From: JAVVUQ01 sp036653075
Lineage (GTDB): Bacteria > Bacillota > Clostridia > Christensenellales > CAG-314
Reading direction: 5' to 3'
DNA: 16,316 nt
NCBI GenBank assembly: GCA_036653075.1
Contig: JAVVUQ010000029.1
Span: 1 to 16,316, forward strand
The stretch's first letter is position 1. The number at the start of each line of letters is the position of its first letter. The position numbers and the translations under genes are program-made. Below the pieces are notes generated by a model. That model searched no databases and was not told the origin of the DNA. It saw nothing but the letters and a program-made list of their open reading frames with translations. Of the stretch, positions 7,875-15,237 are shown in pieces.

Positions 7875-9860
7875 TTAAATATATTTTTTTAATTCCATTT
7901 CAATTGCGTTATCGTCAGCGATAACGGGCATAGTTATAGTGCTTTTGTTATGAGTTTCGTTAAATTTTGTAGCAGTTTCGATTGAGTGAGGATTTCTTGC
8001 CCACGATCGTCTGCCGACTCCAGCCATTACGTCCCAAATCATAGCGGTTTTTAAAATAGTATCGACACGTTCGCTACCATCAAGAACCATACCAAAACCG
8101 CCGTTTATAGCGTTGCCAATTCCAGTGCCGCCGCCGTTATGGAGCGCAACGAGTGACATTCCACGAGCAGCGTTTCCAGCAAAGACTTGAGTTGCCATAT
8201 CTGCCATAATATTGCTACCGTCGTAAATATTGCTTGTTTCTCTAAATGGAGCGTCTGTTCCGCCGCAATCGTGGTGGTCACGTCCGAGCATAACGGGTCC
8301 AATTTCGCCATTACGCACCATGTCATTAAATTTAAGCGCAATTTTAAGTCTACCTTCAGCGTCGCTATATAGTATACGAGCTTGAGTGCCGACGACAAGT
8401 TTATTTTTTTCTGCATCTCTAATCCAAATATAATTATCATAGTCTTGGAATCTTCTATCTTTATCGATGCAATTCATAGCTGCTAAATCGGTATTGTGTA
8501 AATCGATAGGATTGCCGCTTAGGCACACCCATCTAAATGGTCCGTATCCGTAGTCAAAACAAACAGGCCCTAAGATATCTTCAACATAACTTGGAAAAAT
8601 AAATCCATCAAGAGTATTTTTTTTATTTTTAGCAATCTCATTTACTCCTGCGTCGAACACAGATTTCATAAAGCTGTTTCCGTAGTCAAAGAAGTAAGTG
8701 CCTTTTTCCGTTAACTTTTTAATAGCGTTAAAATGCGCTTTTAATGTTGTATTAACACGTTCAATAAAAGTTTTTTTATCTGAATACAGCATAGCGGTGC
8801 GTTCTTCAAAGCTCATATGTTGTGGACAATATCCGCCGTCGTAAGCTGCGTGGCAAGATGTTTGGTCAGAAAGTAGGTCGATATGAATGTTATTTTCGAT
8901 TGCATATTCTAACAAATCTACGATATTACCGTGGAAAGCGACAGCAATTGCATAACCTTCTGCTTTTGCTTTTAAAGCAAGTTCAAAAGCTTCTTTAGGG
9001 GAAGAAGCAATGCACGAAACCCAGCCTTGCTCAAGTCTTGTTTTAATTCTACTGTAATCCACTTCAGCAATAATTCCAGCTCCATTGAGAATAGTAACAG
9101 CTTTACCTTGCGCTCCGCTCATACCGCCAAGTCCAGAAGAAACGAATAAAACACCGCTTAAATCATTAGATTTTTGTAAATGGCGTAATCTTGCAGCGTT
9201 TAAAATAGTATTATAAGTGCCGTGTACAATTCCTTGAGGTCCAATATACATCCAGCCGCCAGCAGTCATTTGTCCATAGTTAGCAACGCCTAACGCCGCC
9301 GCTCGAGCCCAACTTTCTTGATTGTCATAACAACCTATCATAAGGGAATTTGTAATAACTACACGAGGACTTGTTTTTGAACTTTCAAATAGTCCAAGAG
9401 GATGCCCGCTCATAACAACAAGCGTTTGCGTATCCGTCAATTCTTTCAAATATTTCTTAAGTAATAAATATTGCATCCAATTTTGGCAAACTTGTCCCGT
9501 TTCACCATAAGTTACAAGTTCGTACGGGTAAAGAGCAATTTCAAAATCAAGATTATTGTCTATCATAACTTGAAATGCTTTGCCTTCAATACAATTACTT
9601 TCGTATTCATCTATAGGCTTTCCATAAATTCTGCCCGTAGGACGAAAACGATACCCGTAAATTCTGCCTCGAGTTTGAAGTTCTTCCATAAATTCGGGAA
9701 TCAATTCTTTGTGCCACTCCTTTGGACAGTAACGTAAAGCATTCTTAACCGCAAGTACCATATCGGATTGCGTTAAATTACTCTGACGCTTTGGAGCGCG
9801 TCTAATATTCTCAATAAATGGCTTTTTCTCTGGCAAAACTGACAACATAATGTTTTTCAT
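7875..9860 (-). CDS. hutU: Urocanate hydratase, long form (histidine degradation, second step)
   Basis: Converts urocanate to 4-imidazolone-5-propionate using tightly bound NAD as an electrophile. The product is 661 residues from the chosen start, longer than the roughly 555-residue Pseudomonas type and close to the long form found in animals and some anaerobes. Visible motifs are the nucleotide-binding SSGLGGMSGAQGKA (241-254), GRDHHDCGGTDAP (526-538) in the active-site cysteine region, and the glycine-rich GGGTGIGNAING (576-587). The longest frame begins at 9875, but that ATG is part of the ATGGAGGT ribosome binding site; the ATG at 9860 has GGAGGT seven bases upstream and is preferred. Only the spacer, about 186 bases, separates it from hutH. 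Identification is secure. Confidence 0.96.
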   Translation of the reverse strand: MKNIMLSVLPEKKPFIENIRRAPKRQSNLTQSDMVLAVKNALRYCPKEWHKELIPEFMEELQTRGRIYGYRFRPTGRIYGKPIDEYESNCIEGKAFQVMIDNNLDFEIALYPYELVTYGETGQVCQNWMQYLLLKKYLKELTDTQTLVVMSGHPLGLFESSKTSPRVVITNSLMIGCYDNQESWARAAALGVANYGQMTAGGWMYIGPQGIVHGTYNTILNAARLRHLQKSNDLSGVLFVSSGLGGMSGAQGKAVTILNGAGIIAEVDYSRIKTRLEQGWVSCIASSPKEAFELALKAKAEGYAIAVAFHGNIVDLLEYAIENNIHIDLLSDQTSCHAAYDGGYCPQHMSFEERTAMLYSDKKTFIERVNTTLKAHFNAIKKLTEKGTYFFDYGNSFMKSVFDAGVNEIAKNKKNTLDGFIFPSYVEDILGPVCFDYGYGPFRWVCLSGNPIDLHNTDLAAMNCIDKDRRFQDYDNYIWIRDAEKNKLVVGTQARILYSDAEGRLKIALKFNDMVRNGEIGPVMLGRDHHDCGGTDAPFRETSNIYDGSNIMADMATQVFAGNAARGMSLVALHNGGGTGIGNAINGGFGMVLDGSERVDTILKTAMIWDVMAGVGRRSWARNPHSIETATKFNETHNKSTITMPVIADDNAIEMELKKYI

Positions 9861-9867
9861 ATATATT

Positions 9868-9873
9868 ACCTCC
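9868..9873 (-). promoter_or_regulatory. Ribosome binding site that decides the hutU start
   Basis: GGAGGT on the - strand, seven bases before ATG at 9860. The upstream in-frame ATG at 9875 overlaps it and has no purine-rich site of its own, so translation most likely begins at 9860 (product starts MKNIMLSVL). Confidence 0.85.
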
Positions 9874-9883
9874 ATTTTATTCT

Positions 9884-9913
9884 AATTTATCGCATAATCT
9901 AAAAAAATCGCAA
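9884..9913 (-). promoter_or_regulatory. Weak candidate promoter in front of hutU
   Basis: TTGCGA (rc of 9908-9913) lies 18 bases from TAAATT (rc of 9884-9889), with a start expected about 20 bases before the hutU start codon. The surroundings are so AT-rich that a chance match is likely. hutU may simply be read through from hutH. Confidence 0.28.
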
Positions 9914-9976
9914 TTTATTCACTATATTTACAATATAATATTAATTATATACAATATTTTATTATTTATATTATTG

Positions 9977-10036
9977 TTATATAATTTATATTTATTATTT
10001 ATTATTTTATATAATTTATATATTGTATTTTATATG
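9977..10036. repeat. Imperfect 30-bp direct duplication after hutH
   Basis: Two copies start at 9977 and 10007; the first 14 bases (TTATATAATTTATA) are identical and the rest is diverged. It ends 10 bases from the hutH stop. Because the region is almost pure A and T, this is weaker evidence of a true repeat than the other arrays. Confidence 0.45.
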
Positions 10037-10046
10037 AAAATATGTG

Positions 10047-11537
10047 TTAATTGCGTATAATTTCATAGCATTGGTCAATTAAAGGTTTCAAATAGGTATC
10101 TTTTTCAACAAATGGAACGGTTTCACGTACTTTAAGGTACATTTCTTTAGTTGAAGGAGCAAGTTTTTCTGCGCTTTCTCTAATATCAATAGCTTGACAA
10201 GCGGTGAGTAGTTCGATACCAATTACACGTTGAGTGTTAGTTAAAATTTCTCTGGCTTTACGAGCGGCTGTCATGCCCATACTTACGTGATCTTCTTGGT
10301 TGGCGCTGCTTGTAATGCTATCCACAACTGCAGGGTGGGCAAGCACTTTGTTTTCAGATACAAGCGCTGCCGCCACGTACTGTGGAATCATAAATCCGCT
10401 ATTGAGTCCCCCTTCTTTAACTAAAAATGGAGCTAATCCATTACTTAATTGTGGATTTACCATACGTTCTATACGTCTTTCAGAAATGTTAGCGATTTCT
10501 GATAATGCGATGCCTAAAAAGTCCATAGCCATTGAAAGGTATTCGCCGTGGAAGTTGCCGCCGCTAATCGCTTCAAATGTTTCAGTAAATAGTAAAGGAT
10601 TATCAGTAACAGCGTTTATTTCTTTAGAAACTATGTCTTCAACATAAGCAATTGCGTCTTTGCAAGCGCCGTGTACTTGTGGAGCGCATCTAAGCGTATA
10701 AGCGTCTTGTACACGTTTTTCGCCCTGTTTTGTAATATTTGCGCTACCCGTTAAAAGTGAGCGAATGTGCGCAGCTACTTCAATTTGACCGTTTTGACGG
10801 CGAATTGTGTGTATTCTTTCGTCATAGGCGCTAATTATTCCTTCAAGCGCTTCCATTGTTAAAGCAAGAGTCATATCAGCATTATCAAACAATTTTTTTG
10901 CGTCATAAACATTTAAAACCGAATACGCATTCATAGCTTGCGTACCATTAATTAAAGCAAGTCCTTCTTTTGCCGATAAAACAGCTGGTTTGATATTTGC
11001 TTTAATCAAAGCTTCCTTGCCGTCTAAAAGCTTTCCATGATAATAAGAATTACCTTCTCCAACCATTGACAACGCCATATGCGCAAGAGGCGCTAAATCG
11101 CCAGAAGCGCCCAAACTGCCCTTGCAAGGTATATATGGAATAACATTTTTATTTAGCATATTTAATAGCGTATTTAAAGTTTCTGTAGAAACGCCACTAA
11201 AGCCCATACTTAAAGCGTTAAGCCGCAATAACATTAAAGCTCTTACTATTTCCATTGGCATTATGTCGCCTACTCCGCAAGCGTGACTTTTAATCAAATT
11301 GAGTTGAAGTGTTGCCGTATCTTCAGGAGAAATAGCAACGTCAGAAAATTTACCAAAGCCAGTGTTTATTCCATATACGGCTTTACCATTTTTAACGATT
11401 AAATCAACTAAACTTCTTGCTTTAATAATACGTTCGTTACAGTCGGGTGAAAGACGAACTTTAGCGCCAAAACGCGCGACAGATACAACATCATCGATAG
11501 TTAAACCATTTTTTATAGTAACAGATTTTTTTATCAT
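10047..11537 (-). CDS. hutH: Histidine ammonia-lyase (histidine degradation, first step)
   Basis: Removes ammonia from L-histidine to give urocanate. From the chosen start the product is 496 residues, normal for the family. The A144-S145-G146 tripeptide in GSLGASGDLAP cyclises to the MIO electrophile; Y55 in VYGINTGFG and the QDAYTLRCAPQVHGA and SANQEDHVSMG segments (the latter including E415) are as in bacterial histidine lyases rather than phenylalanine or tyrosine lyases. The longest frame starts at a TTG (11552) lying within the purine-rich GCGAGG; the ATG at 11537, seven bases after that site, is the better start. It is the first hut gene, with a good promoter about 120 bases upstream, so it likely leads the transcript. 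Confidence 0.96.
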   Translation of the reverse strand: MIKKSVTIKNGLTIDDVVSVARFGAKVRLSPDCNERIIKARSLVDLIVKNGKAVYGINTGFGKFSDVAISPEDTATLQLNLIKSHACGVGDIMPMEIVRALMLLRLNALSMGFSGVSTETLNTLLNMLNKNVIPYIPCKGSLGASGDLAPLAHMALSMVGEGNSYYHGKLLDGKEALIKANIKPAVLSAKEGLALINGTQAMNAYSVLNVYDAKKLFDNADMTLALTMEALEGIISAYDERIHTIRRQNGQIEVAAHIRSLLTGSANITKQGEKRVQDAYTLRCAPQVHGACKDAIAYVEDIVSKEINAVTDNPLLFTETFEAISGGNFHGEYLSMAMDFLGIALSEIANISERRIERMVNPQLSNGLAPFLVKEGGLNSGFMIPQYVAAALVSENKVLAHPAVVDSITSSANQEDHVSMGMTAARKAREILTNTQRVIGIELLTACQAIDIRESAEKLAPSTKEMYLKVRETVPFVEKDTYLKPLIDQCYEIIRN

Positions 11538-11544
11538 TTTTATG

Positions 11545-11550
11545 CCTCGC
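11545..11550 (-). promoter_or_regulatory. Ribosome binding site that decides the hutH start
   Basis: GCGAGG on the - strand, seven bases before ATG at 11537. The alternative TTG start at 11552 overlaps this site. It is weaker than the GGAGG sites of the other genes. Confidence 0.65.
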
Positions 11551-11660
11551 AATTTTAAATAATCTATGATTAACGATTTTTATTATCGTTTATCTCACTA
11601 CTAAATAATTTTTTCTTTATTAAATCATTTTATTAATTTATATATAATTTATCTATATCT

Positions 11661-11689
11661 ATTATCGCACAATTAGCCGATGATTGCAA
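11661..11689 (-). promoter_or_regulatory. hutH: Sigma-A-type promoter for hutH and the hut cluster
   Basis: On the - strand TTGCAA (11684-11689) is 17 bases from GATAAT (11661-11666). Transcription would begin near 11654, giving a leader of about 117 bases. The non-consensus -35 would suit a promoter that is activated or repressed according to histidine supply. Confidence 0.65.
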
Positions 11690-11741
11690 CTCATATACAA
11701 AAATATACTTCAACAAATAACTTCAATGTGTTATCATAATA

Positions 11742-11758
11742 TTACATTTTCAATGTAA
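11742..11758. promoter_or_regulatory. Palindrome upstream of the hutH promoter, possible operator
   Basis: TTACATT, three bases (TTC), then AATGTAA form a perfect 7-bp inverted repeat. It lies about 53 bases upstream of the -35 element, a usual distance for an activator site. TTCAATGT from its right arm is repeated at 11722-11729, 27 bases away. No regulator gene is in the window, so the binding protein is unknown. Confidence 0.4.
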
Positions 11759-12019
11759 CGCGCGTAATTTAACTATTATATTGCGTAAAATTGGTAAATT
11801 ATTTAGATATTAATTTATAATATTTAATAAATTAAGATTTATTTTGATATTTAAATATCACGATAAATAATTATATTACAGTTTAAATTTGGTATATTAA
11901 AAATTTTGCGTTAAAATAAGTTTATTAATTAACAGTTAATAGCATATAGAAATTTGATAAAACGAATTAAATTAAAAAAAATAGATAGTATATTTTTGCT
12001 ATAAAAAAAGCGGAGCGAT

Positions 12020-12067
12020 TTGAAATGGCGCCAAGATATAGACAAATAACCTAAGAGGGCGTTTCAA
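12020..12067 (-). terminator. Bulged stem after the zinc-ribbon gene, weak terminator candidate
   Basis: Two helices, TTGAAA with TTTCAA (12020-12025 and 12062-12067) and CGCC with GGCG (12029-12032 and 12058-12061), could stack with a 3-base bulge around a 25-base loop. On the - strand a run of seven T follows at 12009-12003, but 10 bases after the stem, so it is not a standard terminator. It lies in the expected place, after the last gene of the right-hand operon. Confidence 0.3.
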
Positions 12068-12116
12068 TTAACTCTACTTTTATATATTTAAAATATTTAA
12101 TTATATTATATTAATA

Positions 12117-12842
12117 CTAAATAAAAAATTTGCGTTTCATTTCGGCGACAACTTTTTTCCAATAGATTATGGCGATGATGGCAAAGTTTAATAGAGCAAA
12201 AGCGCAAACGGAGAAAGGAAACCACGTATTATATTTACCAGCGGGAGATGCCCAGACGACGATTTGAGGCGCAGCGCTTAAAACTGTTAAAATAATAAGC
12301 GAGGTGATATAGTATTTATATTTACTCTTATCAGTAAAACTTAAAATATCGGTGGTAATTATTAAAGCGGCAAGTACGGCAGGCGCAATATAATCTATGC
12401 TTGTGCCAAAAAGGGAAGTATCTCCGATGATGTTAATGCTATTGACGATATCGAATAAAATAGCGGACGCAGGAACGAGAAATCCCAAAAGTGAAAGCAT
12501 ATAATAAAATCTATTTTTTGAAAATATCGGTCTAAGAATGCCAAAATATACTACTAAACCAGATACAACAATATATCCCGACCATATTTTAGTAGGTGTT
12601 TCAAGTAAATTAATTAGTACGCAAACAATCATTACAGTTAAAACTATAAACCAAGATTTTTTGCGTAAGAAATTGTGGTAAGCGTCTCCTTTTAATTGGA
12701 TTTTAGGATAGCAAACCTTAGGTTCGATTTCATTTTTATATTGAGTATAATTAGTTTCCTTTTCTTCTGTATGACTTCCGCACAGCGGACAGCGTTTTAG
12801 TTGATTGTTTATATAAACGTGGCAAATATTACAATATTTCAT
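12117..12842 (-). CDS. Zinc-ribbon multi-pass membrane protein (DUF6320-like)
   Basis: A 241-residue protein with an N-terminal zinc ribbon, CNIC (4-7) and CPLC (18-21), then about 35 polar residues, then about six hydrophobic segments (near 63-80, 88-106, 112-132, 150-168, 178-198 and 206-226). From memory this matches the DUF6320 family, small proteins often found beside predicted alcohol acetyltransferases in Clostridia; the function is unknown. The start follows AAGGA at 12849-12853, and only 18 bases separate it from the acyltransferase stop, so the two are very likely translated from the same message. The ribbon probably faces the cytoplasm and could contact the acyltransferase. No transport or enzyme motif is visible in the membrane part. 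Confidence 0.75.
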   Translation of the reverse strand: MKYCNICHVYINNQLKRCPLCGSHTEEKETNYTQYKNEIEPKVCYPKIQLKGDAYHNFLRKKSWFIVLTVMIVCVLINLLETPTKIWSGYIVVSGLVVYFGILRPIFSKNRFYYMLSLLGFLVPASAILFDIVNSINIIGDTSLFGTSIDYIAPAVLAALIITTDILSFTDKSKYKYYITSLIILTVLSAAPQIVVWASPAGKYNTWFPFSVCAFALLNFAIIAIIYWKKVVAEMKRKFFI

Positions 12843-12860
12843 ATTAATTCCTTTAATAAT

Positions 12861-14393
12861 TTATAATTCAAAGTTTGTTTCCATAGCAATTTCCATACCG
12901 AGATCGGCAAGCTTAGAAAAAAAGAAGCGTTCGATGTTGCTTTCGTAAATAGTTTTAGAAACGGTAATAACGCAAGTGCCGTTATAAGTACCACAAGTCA
13001 TATCAAGAGATTCACGTTTTTGTGGACCTAATGAGTATTCGTATCTTAAAACGTAATCTTTGAATTCAGGCGGCGCTGACATATTGCCAAGATTTGAAAT
13101 GGTAGTGGTGCGCATTTTATCGCCGTACATATAAGAAGCAACTCTCAACGTTATGTTTTTTATAAATAGCGGCATAAGTTTAATGGCTGGATTATGTTGA
13201 CTTTGAACGTTAAATCCAACTAATCCGTCGAAAAACTCTTTACAATATTGTTGTTTCATTTGATTTTTAACGCTCAATATAATATCATCAAGTTCACTTT
13301 CGCCCTCATGTTTTATAGCCATCATAGATACGAAATTACGTAAGCTTTGGCTTGGATATAAACTACGCAAATTGACAGGCACTGAGATTATGATGGGGTG
13401 TTTAGCCTTTTTTCCAAAAAGTTTTATATCTTCTAAAAACGACCAAATAAGCACAGCCGTCAATAGTTCGGTAATAGTACAATCTTTAGTGCGTGATAAA
13501 TTAAGCAATTGCTTGCCATCCATTACGCCTTTGACTAATATTACAGAAGTAGCTGGAAGGCTTCTGCCTTTATAGGTATAAGCGATAATTCCGTTATTGC
13601 TACCTTTAGTTTTAGAATTAAATGCAGTTTGAAAAGAATCAGTCAATTCTTCAGGGCGAGGTTTATCACGAGTATCTCGACAGTTAATCATTTCTTTTAT
13701 TTCGCATCCTAAAAGCTTAATATAACAAGCGATAAGGCTGTTAAAGTACACAACTGCGCCCGCTCCATCAGAAGCGGCGTGAAAATACTCAACTGATATT
13801 TCATTTTTAAAATAAGTTACACGAATTAAAGAATGACGAGCGTCTAATGGAATTTTGCGAGATGGAAAGTCAGTTTGTTCTTCCACAACTAAGGGTTTAT
13901 TAGACGGTTCAAGATAATACCAAAAAAATCCGTGTTTTACAGCAGAAACAATAGATGGAAAACGAGGAACGGTTTCATTCAAAGCTTCTTGTAAAAGTAA
14001 TGGCTGTACAGTATCTTTCATAAGCACAGTAATTCTATACATACTGCTCATATCCGCATTTTCGGCGGAAGGAAAAATAAGCGCCGCATTATCAAGGTGT
14101 AGCCAATCAGCGTCGGGATTCTGTTTCTTTGCAATTAATTCAAGCTGTTTTTTAAGTGATAAAGTTTCGTTTTTGCTATTTTTAGTTTTAGTACTATTTT
14201 TAATTTTATTTTCCACCTTAGCTTTTTTATAGGAAATCTTTTTTGCTTTAATTTCGGCTGCTTTATCAATTTTAGCTTGTCGTATGGCAAGTTTTTCAGC
14301 TTTTTTATTCTTGGAAGATTTATCCGTTTTAGACTCTATTGTCTTGTTAATTTTAGTAACTTTATCATCATAATTTGTGTTTTTGTTAATCAT
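12861..14393 (-). CDS. Condensation-fold acyltransferase (alcohol acetyltransferase-like) with lysine-rich tail
   Basis: A 510-residue protein. Residues from about 95 on resemble the CoA-dependent acyltransferase/condensation superfamily: the catalytic HxxxD motif is H205-A-A-S-D209-G in EYFHAASDG, and ISNLGNM (432-438) is in the place of the DFGWG-type structural motif. Such enzymes transfer acyl groups from CoA to alcohols or amines; the substrate is not known. Residues 1-90 are a hydrophilic extension with 27 lysines, rich in alanine, with no match I recognise; no alternative start in frame keeps the domain whole. The ATG is served by AAAAGG about nine bases upstream, inside a repeated palindrome-bearing unit. 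The gene lies between two GDSL hydrolase genes and the zinc-ribbon membrane protein, which suggests an acylation and deacylation module. Confidence 0.8.
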   Translation of the reverse strand: MINKNTNYDDKVTKINKTIESKTDKSSKNKKAEKLAIRQAKIDKAAEIKAKKISYKKAKVENKIKNSTKTKNSKNETLSLKKQLELIAKKQNPDADWLHLDNAALIFPSAENADMSSMYRITVLMKDTVQPLLLQEALNETVPRFPSIVSAVKHGFFWYYLEPSNKPLVVEEQTDFPSRKIPLDARHSLIRVTYFKNEISVEYFHAASDGAGAVVYFNSLIACYIKLLGCEIKEMINCRDTRDKPRPEELTDSFQTAFNSKTKGSNNGIIAYTYKGRSLPATSVILVKGVMDGKQLLNLSRTKDCTITELLTAVLIWSFLEDIKLFGKKAKHPIIISVPVNLRSLYPSQSLRNFVSMMAIKHEGESELDDIILSVKNQMKQQYCKEFFDGLVGFNVQSQHNPAIKLMPLFIKNITLRVASYMYGDKMRTTTISNLGNMSAPPEFKDYVLRYEYSLGPQKRESLDMTCGTYNGTCVITVSKTIYESNIERFFFSKLADLGMEIAMETNFEL

Positions 14394-14484
14394 TTAATGT
14401 TGCCTTTTGAGATAATTCTCAATTTTATTTTACTTTTAATGTTGCCTTTTGAGATAATTCTCAAGTTTATTTTACTTTAATGTT
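14394..14484. repeat. 42-bp tandem repeat carrying a 16-bp palindrome, in front of the acyltransferase
   Basis: Copies start at 14394 (42 bp) and 14436 (41 bp), nearly identical, with a short third start at 14477. Each full copy carries the palindrome TTGAGATAATTCTCAA (14407-14422 and 14449-14464; 6-bp arms, 4-base loop) followed on the - strand by AAGGCAACATTAA, so the acyltransferase ribosome binding site is part of the repeat and exists twice. The array begins a few bases after the stop of the second GDSL gene. It may be a pair of operators, RNA hairpins next to the ribosome binding site, or both. Confidence 0.9.
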
Positions 14485-14488
14485 GTTA

Positions 14489-15208
14489 TTATTTACGATT
14501 TTGTAATAAACTGATATTTAAAGCGTCATAAACATATGGTTTAAGTATCTTAGTTGCGACGCTATAACCGCTTGCGGCAAAGTGTAAACCTTCAATTGAA
14601 TAAGAGCGAACGAGGTTACCATTTTCGTCGCATAAATGCGAATATATATCAATATATGTAATGTTATTATTATAACAGTAGTTCTTTAAAATAGTGTTAA
14701 CTTCTTGAATTCTTTTATTATTAGCGTGTCTTGCCAAAACTTTCGATATAAATTGCGTGGTATTTAACGGACTAAGCGATGTAATGTATATTTTTGTCTT
14801 ATTTTTATCAAAACATTTCACAATAGCGTCGATGTGGTCGAGTACCTCGGTGGCTGTAACCTTTTTGTTATATAAAATATCGTTTATACCAATTTGCAAA
14901 AATAAAGCGGAGGGATTTAAACAGGTGACGTCGTCAATACGTTTAAGAACGTCTAAGGTAGTTTCACCAGAGATACCACGATTGCAAAGCTTATTTATGT
15001 GAAAAAATTCGTGAATATGGTAAAACTCAGTCAAACTATCTCCTAAAAAGACAATAGGATTTTCTGGCGCGTATTTATTGAATACTTTAAAATCCAAAAC
15101 TCTATCTACTTTAGAATGTGCATAATAATGAAATATTATTAATATAACTATAATAATAAAAATTAAAACGCCGATAGAAGATACAAGTATAATTTCTAAT
15201 GGGCTCAT
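14489..15208 (-). CDS. Membrane-anchored SGNH/GDSL hydrolase (second of a tandem pair)
   Basis: A 239-residue esterase-type protein: one hydrophobic segment (about residues 6-27) then an SGNH domain with block I FLGDSLT (catalytic S58), block II glycine G78 in NRGISGE, block III GIND (107-110, N109) and block V histidine H209 in SIEGLH. The usual DxxH acid is replaced by glutamate, E206. Family members hydrolyse esters in lipids, sugars or acylated polymers. The N-terminal segment probably anchors the protein; the charge after it (HSKVDR) leaves the side of the membrane uncertain. AAGGAG at 15215-15220 is six bases from the ATG. The gene lies 29 bases after its paralogue, which is about half identical, and 95 bases before the acyltransferase gene. 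Confidence 0.88.
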   Translation of the reverse strand: MSPLEIILVSSIGVLIFIIIVILIIFHYYAHSKVDRVLDFKVFNKYAPENPIVFLGDSLTEFYHIHEFFHINKLCNRGISGETTLDVLKRIDDVTCLNPSALFLQIGINDILYNKKVTATEVLDHIDAIVKCFDKNKTKIYITSLSPLNTTQFISKVLARHANNKRIQEVNTILKNYCYNNNITYIDIYSHLCDENGNLVRSYSIEGLHFAASGYSVATKILKPYVYDALNISLLQNRK

Positions 15209-15237
15209 ATTTTTCTCCTTTAAATGTAAATATTTAT

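Larger units (their letters stand above)
11538..12116. other. Gene-free region upstream of hutH
   Basis: About 580 bases without a supported gene. It holds the hutH promoter (11661-11689), a leader hairpin with arms AACGAT (11572-11577) and ATCGTT (11585-11590), a palindrome at 11742-11758, and a bulged stem near 12020-12067 after the preceding gene. The stretch from about 11760 to 12000 is AT-rich and I see nothing in it. Confidence 0.65.

Noticed and set aside
8105..8440. Second - strand frame of 111 codons inside hutU
   Set aside because: It lies wholly within the strongly identified hutU coding sequence in another frame and shows no recognisable motif or ribosome binding site. The same applies to the 115-codon + strand frame at 10300-10647 over hutH and the other overlapping frames.
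12003..12067. tRNA or known riboswitch in the GC-richer patch after the zinc-ribbon gene
   Set aside because: No cloverleaf, TψC-like segment or conserved riboswitch core could be assembled; only a bulged stem is supported.
14277..14480. A + strand reading frame ending in two copies of a MLPFEIIL-type peptide, similar to the MSPLEIIL start of the GDSL protein
   Set aside because: The frame lies over the opposite strand of the acyltransferase start and the 42-bp repeat, has no ribosome binding site, and the peptide repetition follows from the DNA repeat. The resemblance to the GDSL N terminus is short, at a common hydrophobic pattern, and in the wrong orientation.
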